From: Gracilimonas sp.
GTDB lineage: Bacteria > Bacteroidota > Rhodothermia > Balneolales > Balneolaceae
NCBI RefSeq assembly: GCF_017641085.1
Contig: NZ_JAEPPI010000002.1
Location: 558,001 to 622,000 of the forward strand
Length of the DNA stretch: 64,000 nucleotides
Direction: 5' to 3'
In this document: positions 24,629-32,243 of the stretch, one piece after another
Numbering within the stretch: the first letter of the stretch is position 1
How the letters are laid out: every line of letters starts with the position of its first letter
Program-made: the position numbers and the translations under genes
Notes under the pieces: model-generated
The model's database searches: none
What the model saw: the letters and a program-made list of their open reading frames with translations, nothing else
Told to the model about the DNA's origin: nothing

Positions 24629-26545
24629 CTAAACCTTTACCTTTGCTTTTTGCTTAACATTCTCAATAATGCCGGCAACGCCAATTCCGATTTCATCATG
24701 AAGTTCTTCCTGGGTGCCGTGCTCTACTATACGATCGGGAATGCCCATTATTTTAAGTGTGGGCTTATCTTCCTTGTCGGCAATGTATTCAGCAACAGCA
24801 CTTCCGAATCCACCCATCTTAGAACCGTCTTCCAGGGTGATGATGTGGCTGTACTTGTTGCAAACCTGATCGATTAATTCCGTATCAAGGGGCTTGGCGT
24901 AGCGCATATCATAATGCCCGATTTCAAGGCCTTCTTTAGAAAGCTGATCGGCGGCTTCAAATACATATTTTCCAATCGGGCCAAAGCTCAGGATGGCAAT
25001 GTCTTCACCTTCTCTGAGCTCTATCCCTTTTCCGATTTCTATCAGTTCAAAGTTCTCCCGAACATCCATTCCGGTCGCTCTTCCACGTGGATAGCGAATG
25101 GCCCAGGCGGCATCATCATACTTGGAGGCCGTGTACATCATATCGCGTAAATCCTGTTCATTAAGTGGAGACGAGATAATCATATTGGGGATTGCCCGCA
25201 TATAGGCGGTGTCATATGCCCCGTGGTGAGTGGGGCCATCGGCTCCAACAAGTCCGGCACGGTCAATACAAAAAACTACGGGCAGGTTTTGAATGGCTAC
25301 ATCGTGAACAAGCTGGTCGTAACCGCGTTGTAAGAATGATGAGTAGATAGCACAAAAGGCTTTCTTCCCTTCGGCAGCTAATCCGGCTGCAAACGTAACG
25401 GCGTGCTGTTCAGCGATACCAACATCAAAGGCTCGCTCGGGAAAGGTATTCATCATCGGCCAAAGGCTGGAACCACTGGGCATGGCCGGAGTCATACTTA
25501 CAATTCGTTCGTCTTTTTCGGCCAGCTCAACCAAAGCATCCCCAAACACATCCTGATATTTTGGAATAGGATTTGGCTTGGATGGTGTGGAAAGTGATTT
25601 GCCGGTAATTTTGTCAAAAGGACTGCTGGAAGCGTGCCACTTGGTTTGCTCTCGCTCGGCCGGGGCAAATCCTTTGCCTTTTACGGTAACGGCATGAAGC
25701 AATTTCGGTCCTTTCACATCTTTTAGGTCTTCCAGCATTCTGCGGAGTCCGTCAACGTCATGTCCGTCAACCGGGCCGTAATATTTAAATCCTAAAGAGC
25801 GAAACAGAGAGCCGGGGGTGAGTGCAGCCGTCATGGCTTTTTCCAGGCGAGAGGCTACTTTGCGCATCTTCTCACCGGCAGATTTAAAGTGCCCGAGCAT
25901 ATCGTACACTTCGTCCCTCATTTTATTAAAAGTCTTGCTGGTGGTGATGTCAGCCAAATATTCTTTCAGGGCACCAACATTCGGGTCAATCGACATGTTA
26001 TTGTCGTTGAGGATCACCAGAATATCGCTGTTCATCGCGCCGGCGTTATTCATGGCTTCAAAAGCGAGGCCGGCTGTCATGGCGCCATCACCGATCACGG
26101 CCACAACTTTCTTGTCAGATTGGTCTAAATCGCGGGCTACAGCCATGCCCAGTGCAGCAGAAATTGAAGTGCTGGAGTGACCTACACCAAAAGTGTCATA
26201 TTCGCTTTCCGATCTTTTTGGAAATCCTGAAAGACCGCCATAGATGCGATTGGTATGAAACTGTTCTCTTCGGCCGGTTAGTATTTTGTGCCCATAGGCC
26301 TGATGTCCAACATCCCAAACCAGCAGGTCTTTAGGGGTGTCATACACATAGTGAAGCGCGGTGGTTAGTTCCACTACCCCAAGGCTGGCACCAAAATGAC
26401 CACCATGTACAGAAACCATGTCAATAATGTACTGGCGAAGTTCATCGCAAACTTCCTGAAGCTGATCGGCCTCAAGCTTTTTTAAATCGGAAGGAGAATT
26501 AATCTGAGCGAGTAACTTTCCCGGTTTTGGCTGTTTCTGTTCCAT
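24629..26545 (-). CDS. dxs: 1-deoxy-D-xylulose-5-phosphate synthase
   Basis: The 638-aa protein carries the thiamine diphosphate motif GDGAMTAG (about 150), the N-terminal VWDVGHQAYGHKILTGR and the pyrimidine-domain DRAGLVGADGPTHHG typical of DXS. It condenses pyruvate and glyceraldehyde 3-phosphate in the first step of the MEP isoprenoid pathway. Length is standard. It lies downstream of xseB (14-nt gap) in the same direction, an arrangement also seen in other bacteria where xseB and isoprenoid genes are neighbours. Confidence 0.97.
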   Translation of the reverse strand: MEQKQPKPGKLLAQINSPSDLKKLEADQLQEVCDELRQYIIDMVSVHGGHFGASLGVVELTTALHYVYDTPKDLLVWDVGHQAYGHKILTGRREQFHTNRIYGGLSGFPKRSESEYDTFGVGHSSTSISAALGMAVARDLDQSDKKVVAVIGDGAMTAGLAFEAMNNAGAMNSDILVILNDNNMSIDPNVGALKEYLADITTSKTFNKMRDEVYDMLGHFKSAGEKMRKVASRLEKAMTAALTPGSLFRSLGFKYYGPVDGHDVDGLRRMLEDLKDVKGPKLLHAVTVKGKGFAPAEREQTKWHASSSPFDKITGKSLSTPSKPNPIPKYQDVFGDALVELAEKDERIVSMTPAMPSGSSLWPMMNTFPERAFDVGIAEQHAVTFAAGLAAEGKKAFCAIYSSFLQRGYDQLVHDVAIQNLPVVFCIDRAGLVGADGPTHHGAYDTAYMRAIPNMIISSPLNEQDLRDMMYTASKYDDAAWAIRYPRGRATGMDVRENFELIEIGKGIELREGEDIAILSFGPIGKYVFEAADQLSKEGLEIGHYDMRYAKPLDTELIDQVCNKYSHIITLEDGSKMGGFGSAVAEYIADKEDKPTLKIMGIPDRIVEHGTQEELHDEIGIGVAGIIENVKQKAKVKV

Positions 26546-26559
26546 AGGTTTATAAAAAT

Positions 26560-26763
26560 TTACTGCGTATTCGCTTCGTTTACTTGTTCTATACGAAGTT
26601 CAGCTTGCTCTAAGATTTCAGTACAAAACTTAGATAGTTGAACGCCTTCTTCATACAGCTTAACGGAATCTTCCAGTGTAATCTCTTCGTCTTCAAGTTG
26701 TTCCACTATCGATTCCAATTTCTTTAAAGCCTCTTCAAAGCTGAGTCGTTCCTTTTCTGCCAT
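26560..26763 (-). CDS. xseB: Exodeoxyribonuclease VII small subunit
   Basis: The 67-aa product matches XseB in length and in the motifs LSFEEALKKLESIVEQLE and SVKLYEEGVQLSKFC. XseB binds the large subunit XseA to form ExoVII, which degrades single-stranded DNA. xseA is not in the window. The gene is 14 nt upstream of dxs and downstream of a MITE-like insertion that separates it from comEC. Confidence 0.92.
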   Translation of the reverse strand: MAEKERLSFEEALKKLESIVEQLEDEEITLEDSVKLYEEGVQLSKFCTEILEQAELRIEQVNEANTQ

Positions 26764-26868
26764 TAAGATTTTTTTGGTACGGTGATTTTTGAATACAGTT
26801 TAGCCCTGAAGGATACCGGTTTTTTAGGAAAAAGGCACAGTTTACTGTGTTGGATGTGATGATTATGA

Positions 26869-27091
26869 ATAAATAGCCCCGTCCTTTAGGGCGGGGGCAT
26901 TGAGAGTAACACAAAACCCAAGCATCATAAGAATACGCGGAAGATATGGTTTTCGCAGGGTTGGGCACATACACGTTAGTCGGCTACTTAGTCAAAGCTT
27001 CGGATACCAGAAAATTTTCATTTCTGCTTGTGGGGCGAAGCTTTTTTGTTCGCTCCTTTTTTAACCCGCCCTAAAGGACGGGGCTATTTAT
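26869..27091. mobile_element. 223-bp MITE-like element with hairpin-forming 27-bp inverted ends
   Basis: Bases 26869-26895 and 27065-27091 are exact 27-bp inverted copies. Each copy folds on itself (CCCCGTCC-TTTA-GGGCGGGG type stem). Inside is another perfect pair AAAGCTTCG (26994-27002)/CGAAGCTTT (27036-27044) followed by T's. No transposase is encoded. Hairpin ends like these are typical of REP/IS200-IS605-related non-autonomous elements. It sits between comEC and xseB, 14 bp from the comEC stop. The rest of the gap (26764-26868) holds a small CACAG-TTTA-CTGTG hairpin at 26836-26849 and no gene. Confidence 0.7.
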
Positions 27092-27105
27092 CTCACCGAT
27101 CACAG

Positions 27106-29508
27106 TCACCAGTGGATGCGTTGAATGGATTTGCCGTCTGATTCAAAAATGATGGCTCTCTCCCGACTGGTAAAGAGTATTTGGGCGTCTGTGCGATGGA
27201 GTCGATTCAGGGCTTCGCGATGTGGATGCCGGAACCGGTTTCGTTCAGCCAGTGACACCACAGCAATTTCGGGAGTCACAGAACTCAGGAAGGCTGAACC
27301 CGAACTGGTCCGGCTTCCGTGGTGACCTACTTTCAGAAGATCAGTATCCAATAAGTGATTGTAAGCATGCACCAGGCGTTCTTCCTGGTCTTCGCCCGCA
27401 TCGCCGGTAAATAGAAACTCCGACTCCCCATATATCACATTCAGTACAATGGAATGTTCGTTCGGGTCAGAGTTATAGATGTTACCATCCGGGCCAAGTA
27501 CGAGAAACAGCATGGATGGATCCAGCGCGAGTGTATCTCCGGATACCAATGACTGTACAGGAATAGATTTTTCGGTGGCTGATTTCAGGTAGGTTTGATA
27601 TAGGTTGGAATCATATTCATAACCGGAATTATAAATTACATCGATGGGGATAGAGTTCATCAGCTCAAGAATGCCTCCGATATGATCGGCATGGGGATGA
27701 CTGAGAACAACGGCATCCAGCTTTTTGATTCCGGCTGATTTAAGATGCGGGATGATAACGGACTTTCCACTATTGTACCCCAGGGACCAAACTCCGGCAT
27801 CAATCAGAATGTATTTATCGTTCGGAGTGTGGAGGAGGGCGGCATCACCCTGACCAACATCAAAGAAAGTGACGCTCAGTGTGGCCGGCTTTAACCTCTC
27901 GATTGCATTAAGTGATGCCATCAGGCAAGCTGTAGCCAGAAAAAAAGTCGTTAATTTCCACCGTAAAGCAGAGGTGTGCCAGGCGGCGATTCCTAATATC
28001 AGAAAAAGCCATAGGATGAAAATCAGGTTATTGTTTAGGGAAGCGGTGGTCCAGGCCCAGTCCCACTCTGCGGCCATATTCACAAAGTCGCTCATCCACC
28101 CAAGAAAAATATAAGAAGGATAATTGAGGATAAATCCGGCAGCAGGAATAATGGCGGTGATAAACAGAGCGACAAGAGACAGCGGAACCACAATTCCAAG
28201 AAAGGGGACGAACAGGGCATTGGCAATAGGACTTACTAAAGAAATTTCCCCAAAGTAATATACCTGTAAGGGATATAACCCAAATTGAACCACCAGTGAA
28301 ACAATGACGACCATCAGGGGTTTGCTGTACCACCGAACCCGAACCCAATACGGCAGTAGGTTTTGGATGACCGGCAGAATGAGCAGTATAATCAGTACTG
28401 CCGAAAAGGAAAGCTGAAACCCGATATCAAATAGCTGCGATGGGTTGATAATTAAGAGAACAAGAGCGGCCGCTGCCGTGAGGTTAATGGAGTCGTTAAT
28501 CTTATGGAAAAGTTTACCGTAGGTCAGAAAACCGGCCATTACAGATGCTCTCATCACAGATGGAGAAAACCCGGTGATGCCCGCATAACTGAATAGGATC
28601 AGGATCAAAAGAAGTAACCCGATTTTGCTTCCATGCTTTTTGGTCCAGAAATAGGGAATGATGATCCAGAAGGGAGCAATGATAAACCCAACGTGTAAAC
28701 CCGAAACCGCCATAATGTGAGAGAGTCCGGCGCGGGCGAAAGCTGTTTTTGATTCGCTATCTAATTCTTGCTTGTATCCAACCAGTAAGGCCTTGGCTAT
28801 CGGGGAGGTTTGAGTGTCAAAGTTTTTGTCGACAAGTTCTAAGGCACATTCTCTCCACCACACCCATTCAGCCGGGTTGCTGTTTGGTTGTACCTGGTGA
28901 AGGCTGTCGAGCTTGAATTGAGCAGAAATGCTTTGTGCATGGAGGTATGCTTTGTAGTCAAAGCCGAGTGGATTACGCTTTTCGGAAATGGGGATTATAG
29001 TTCCTGAAAAGCTCACCTTATCTCCCAATTTAGCTGCTCGCGCCGCTTCGTCTGCCAATATCCGTGCTTTATAGTTCAGATCAGAATTCAGGTGGTTTAT
29101 TTTTGTTTCAGAAATGGCAACATCCCAGCGTTCTTTACCTGAGGAGGTTGTTGAAATAGAGGTGATCGATCCGGTTACATAGACCGGCTCCCAATCAGAA
29201 ACTTGAATCAGTTTAATAATCAGCGGAGTTTCTTGTGCGGAATGAAGAGTATTTCTGAATATCCCGAATGAGACGATTAACAAGAGAAAAAGTGAGATCC
29301 CCAATTTTGGAAAAGCAGAGATTGAGGACTGCTGAACCTTCCACTCAACCCAGCCAAAAATCAGACAAAGCAGGGTAAATAGAATGAGGGAGAAGTGCAG
29401 AGCAGGCTTATAGTACTCATGAAGCAGAATGCCGACAATGATCAGCAGAACAATTCTGACGGCCGGATAGCGGCTAAAGGGGAATTGGTATGTTGTACGG
29501 GCTCCCAT
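27106..29508 (-). CDS. comEC: ComEC/Rec2 DNA-uptake channel protein
   Basis: The 800-aa protein has the full ComEC layout: N-terminal membrane segments and an OB-like domain, the Competence domain with many helices (SHIMAVSGLHVGFIIAP), and a C-terminal metallo-beta-lactamase domain (FFDVGQGDAALLH near 548, LSHPHADHIGG near 601, KVGHHGSRTSSGS). It should move single-stranded DNA across the inner membrane and perhaps degrade the other strand. It is first in the leftward row leading to queA. A small hairpin CACCCATT (29528-29535)/AATGGGTG (29565-29572) lies in its upstream region. Confidence 0.93.
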   Translation of the reverse strand: MGARTTYQFPFSRYPAVRIVLLIIVGILLHEYYKPALHFSLILFTLLCLIFGWVEWKVQQSSISAFPKLGISLFLLLIVSFGIFRNTLHSAQETPLIIKLIQVSDWEPVYVTGSITSISTTSSGKERWDVAISETKINHLNSDLNYKARILADEAARAAKLGDKVSFSGTIIPISEKRNPLGFDYKAYLHAQSISAQFKLDSLHQVQPNSNPAEWVWWRECALELVDKNFDTQTSPIAKALLVGYKQELDSESKTAFARAGLSHIMAVSGLHVGFIIAPFWIIIPYFWTKKHGSKIGLLLLILILFSYAGITGFSPSVMRASVMAGFLTYGKLFHKINDSINLTAAAALVLLIINPSQLFDIGFQLSFSAVLIILLILPVIQNLLPYWVRVRWYSKPLMVVIVSLVVQFGLYPLQVYYFGEISLVSPIANALFVPFLGIVVPLSLVALFITAIIPAAGFILNYPSYIFLGWMSDFVNMAAEWDWAWTTASLNNNLIFILWLFLILGIAAWHTSALRWKLTTFFLATACLMASLNAIERLKPATLSVTFFDVGQGDAALLHTPNDKYILIDAGVWSLGYNSGKSVIIPHLKSAGIKKLDAVVLSHPHADHIGGILELMNSIPIDVIYNSGYEYDSNLYQTYLKSATEKSIPVQSLVSGDTLALDPSMLFLVLGPDGNIYNSDPNEHSIVLNVIYGESEFLFTGDAGEDQEERLVHAYNHLLDTDLLKVGHHGSRTSSGSAFLSSVTPEIAVVSLAERNRFRHPHREALNRLHRTDAQILFTSRERAIIFESDGKSIQRIHW

Positions 29509-29582
29509 GTAAGTAAGAGCGATAAATCACCCATTCCTTACAAAAAATTTTATCGCAAATGAGAAATGGGTGGCCAATAAAA

Positions 29583-29608
29583 AAAGCCTGACCAAACAAT
29601 CAGGCTTT
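29583..29608 (-). terminator. Terminator of the sugar dehydrogenase gene
   Basis: AAAGCCTGA (29583-29591) and TCAGGCTTT (29600-29608) form a 9-bp stem with an 8-nt loop; on the minus strand a run of T's follows directly. It lies 26 nt after the stop at 29634. Confidence 0.85.
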
Positions 29609-29633
29609 CAGAAAAAAATATAAGAAGAAGTGT

Positions 29634-30779
29634 TTAGTCTTCAGTGGGGACTAACCGGTAAATTCCATCTCCTTCCGCAGAAAAATAAATGTAGCCGTCA
29701 GGACCTTGCTCAACGGCGCGGATTCTTCCGGCACCTTCTACCAGTTTTTGTTCACCTACAACTTCATCGCCATTCAAATCTAAGTGGGCGATATAGGCGA
29801 ATTTCAAAGAACCTACCAGAAGATCTCCTTCCCAGCCCGGATATTTATCACTGGTGATGAATGCCATTCCGGATGGTGCAATTGATGGATCCCAATAAGT
29901 GATGGGCTGCTCCATGCCTTCGCGGGCGGTGTCTTCGGCAAACTCGGTTCCATCGTAATTAATACCATAACTGATAACCGGCCATCCGTAGTTATTACCC
30001 GGTTCAATGATGTTGACTTCATCCCCACCACGCGGGCCGTGTTCGTGCGACCAAACCAGTCCGCTTTCAGGATGAACAGCCATTCCCTGGGGATTTCTGT
30101 GGCCATAGGTGTACATGGCATCAAGTCCGTCTTTGCCTACAAAAGGATTGTCAGCCGGAACAGAGCCATCGGCATTCAACCGATAAATCTTACCGCCGTC
30201 ACGATTGATGTCCTGGGGATTAACATCACGATTTCCGCGATCTCCGATGGAGAAAAACAGATATCCATTATCGTCAAAAACAATGCGGCTTCCGTAATGC
30301 TGTCCGCGGCGGGAGTTGGGCGTTCCTTTATAAATTTCTTCAATGGAAGTCAGGCTGTTTCCATCCAGTTTGGCGCGTATAATTTTTGTGTTACTGCCTG
30401 AGCCTTCTCCTTGGCTGGAAGCATAGGAAAAGTAAATCCAGCCGTTTTCTTCGTAATCCGGATGGGTTTCTACATCAAGGAAACCTCCCTGTCCGTTCAC
30501 ATCAAGATCAGAAGGAATGCCTTCGGTAATTTCAGCAACAATTTCACCGTCACTGATATGGTACAGGGTTCCGCCTTTCTCGGTTACCAGCATATCTCCA
30601 TTGGGGAGAAAGCCAATTCCCCAGCCAATACGGATTCCTTCTACAACTAATTGGGCCTCAACGCTAAGGTCAGAGGCCGGAGGGGTCTTGGTGTCGTTGG
30701 TTTGGCTGTTGCACCCGGTAGAAAATACAAGCAGCGCAACAACAGGCAGTAAGTGTTGGGTCAGTTTTTTGAAAATCAT
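29634..30779 (-). CDS. PQQ-type aldose sugar dehydrogenase-like lipoprotein
   Basis: The 381-aa protein has a lipobox (LLVFSTGC) and a six-bladed propeller typical of soluble glucose/sorbosone dehydrogenases. Signature pieces are WGIGFLPNGDMLVTEKGG, GDRGNRDVNPQD, YGHRNPQGMAVHPESG, EHGPRGGDEVN and NNYGWPVISYG. These enzymes oxidise aldose sugars in the periplasm using PQQ and calcium; activity and substrate cannot be fixed by sequence. No PQQ synthesis genes are in the window. It forms a leftward pair with the thioredoxin-like gene (23-nt gap) and ends at a clear terminator. Confidence 0.88.
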   Translation of the reverse strand: MIFKKLTQHLLPVVALLVFSTGCNSQTNDTKTPPASDLSVEAQLVVEGIRIGWGIGFLPNGDMLVTEKGGTLYHISDGEIVAEITEGIPSDLDVNGQGGFLDVETHPDYEENGWIYFSYASSQGEGSGSNTKIIRAKLDGNSLTSIEEIYKGTPNSRRGQHYGSRIVFDDNGYLFFSIGDRGNRDVNPQDINRDGGKIYRLNADGSVPADNPFVGKDGLDAMYTYGHRNPQGMAVHPESGLVWSHEHGPRGGDEVNIIEPGNNYGWPVISYGINYDGTEFAEDTAREGMEQPITYWDPSIAPSGMAFITSDKYPGWEGDLLVGSLKFAYIAHLDLNGDEVVGEQKLVEGAGRIRAVEQGPDGYIYFSAEGDGIYRLVPTED

Positions 30780-30802
30780 AATAAGTCTTTGGTTAATCCT
30801 GA

Positions 30803-31261
30803 TTATTGGTATAAGAACTGTCGGAATTCATCTACGCCCATATAACCTGTTTTTTTCTTGATAACGTTTCCCTGTGTGTCCAGGATCAGGGAAGTAGGAA
30901 ATACATAGGCCCCTTTGCTTTGGGCGAATTCTTTGGAGGGGATTTCCTGTCCGTTGAACTGAATAGGTTCCGTTGAGTTCCCATCGATACGAACGGGGAT
31001 GTAGTTGGCATCCAGTACCTGGCGCACGGTGGAGTCCGGGAATACTTCCCGGTCCATTGCCCGGCAGTATTTGCAGCCGATTTCATATACATCCACAAAA
31101 ATAAGCTTATCGGTAGATGCGGCTACTTTCTGGGCTTCATTAATCGGAATCCATTCAGGGGCGTTTTCTATTACATTGGGTTGAACCTTGGAAAGGGAGT
31201 TGTACATAAAAATCCCAAGGAACGCACAAACCACGATAGTAATGGCAACTTTCTTCTTCAT
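30803..31261 (-). CDS. Membrane-anchored thioredoxin-fold protein
   Basis: The start chosen is the ATG at 31261, which gives a 152-aa protein with an N-terminal membrane/signal segment (KVAITIVVCAFLGIFMYNS). A longer in-frame version from 31327 adds an implausible leader. The mature part is a thioredoxin fold with C63-K-Y-C66 in DVYEIGCKYCRAMD, similar to DUF255/thioredoxin_7 proteins. It likely acts as a periplasmic thiol oxidoreductase. It lies upstream of the sugar dehydrogenase, perhaps helping envelope proteins fold. Confidence 0.8.
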   Translation of the reverse strand: MKKKVAITIVVCAFLGIFMYNSLSKVQPNVIENAPEWIPINEAQKVAASTDKLIFVDVYEIGCKYCRAMDREVFPDSTVRQVLDANYIPVRIDGNSTEPIQFNGQEIPSKEFAQSKGAYVFPTSLILDTQGNVIKKKTGYMGVDEFRQFLYQ

Positions 31262-31392
31262 TAACGAAATAAATTGGTTAAAGATGAAAAATAGTAAATC
31301 TGAGGCATTTGTTATGCATGAAACCAATTTAAAAGCGGTTAAAGTTCAACAGCTGAAAGCAGATTTTTTTACCTTCCTGAAAAAAATAATTC

Positions 31393-31602
31393 ATGGAAGA
31401 AAGAGATTCATACAGGCTCGGAAATGTTCAGGTTACTATCTCGGAGACGGACAAGCCCAACAAACTAAAAGTAGAATGTTTTGACGGGGAGTATCGCTCT
31501 GAGTTTACGGTGAGTGAATATGAGTTTAAAAACTACCGTCGCCTGATGAACCAGCGCATCACTCAGGCATACAAAAACATCGATGGAGAAGAGGAAGGTT
31601 AA
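31393..31602 (+). CDS. Small conserved-looking protein of unknown function
   Basis: The 69-aa product is highly charged (MEERDSYRLGNVQVTISE; KNYRRLMNQRITQAYKN) and has no signal peptide or membrane segment. The stop overlaps the 3' end of the convergent PycTM-like gene by 4 nt. No family is recognised; the ordinary codon use and intact frame between two well-defined genes support it being real. Confidence 0.6.
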   Translation: MEERDSYRLGNVQVTISETDKPNKLKVECFDGEYRSEFTVSEYEFKNYRRLMNQRITQAYKNIDGEEEG

Positions 31603-32198
31603 AAACCGAAGCCTCCCGAAATTATCAGGTAAACCAAAATAAAGCTGCTTACCGATAGCACCAGCCCAACCATAAATACGTTGTAGGCAATCCTGATCAG
31701 CCGGTATTTTTCAGAAAGAACAGATCCCAATCCATATAAATCGCGGGCCATGGTATCATACAGACGTTCGCTGTCCGTCATCAGCTCTTCCATGCCGGTT
31801 ACATAATCTTCACGGTTCAGCTTATTAAAATTTCCGAAAAACAGAATGTTCGACCGGTTTGAACGCACATCTTCCAGCGATACTTCTTCTTTGCTAACCC
31901 TCGGGCGGGCTGCCAAAACCGAATACACCAGGGCAACCATACAGGTTACCAGTAAAATAGAAGTCGGGATGAGTAGCCAGGGGTTTGAATCAATTTTAGG
32001 GGAGATGGATGCAAGGATAATAGATATAATAATCCCGTTGATGCTGATCATGATGTTGGACTTGTTATCTGCAATGGCACTCAGCTCAATGTGAGTGCGG
32101 TACGAAGTCCGAAACATATCTGAAACACCCCGCTTGCGTGAGCCGAGATCTTTCTTTTCCTCTTCCGGTTGAGGGTTTTCTTGTTGTGTGTCTGACAT
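31599..32198 (-). CDS. Pycsar-type membrane effector-like protein (PycTM/DUF5706)
   Basis: The 199-aa protein shows the DUF5706/PycTM pattern. MFRTSYRTHIELSAIADNKS (about 28-47) leads into two adjacent membrane segments (about 47-63 and 72-92). A cytosolic helical part follows with NILFFGNFNKL, then a third membrane segment near the end (NVFMVGLVLSVSSFILVYLI). In Pycsar systems such proteins open the membrane when a cyclase makes cCMP or cUMP. The gene lies 45 nt downstream of a class III cyclase in the same direction. Homologues are common in Bacteroidota, so a housekeeping signalling role is also possible. Confidence 0.8.
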   Translation of the reverse strand: MSDTQQENPQPEEEKKDLGSRKRGVSDMFRTSYRTHIELSAIADNKSNIMISINGIIISIILASISPKIDSNPWLLIPTSILLVTCMVALVYSVLAARPRVSKEEVSLEDVRSNRSNILFFGNFNKLNREDYVTGMEELMTDSERLYDTMARDLYGLGSVLSEKYRLIRIAYNVFMVGLVLSVSSFILVYLIISGGFGF

Positions 32199-32243
32199 GG
32201 TTTTCCCGAGTTGTGAATCGCTAAGATACGAAAAGGCAATGAA

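Noticed and set aside
26735-26974. 79-aa minus-strand frame upstream of xseB
   Set aside because: It runs through the hairpin end of the MITE-like element and has no protein-like composition or neighbour support.
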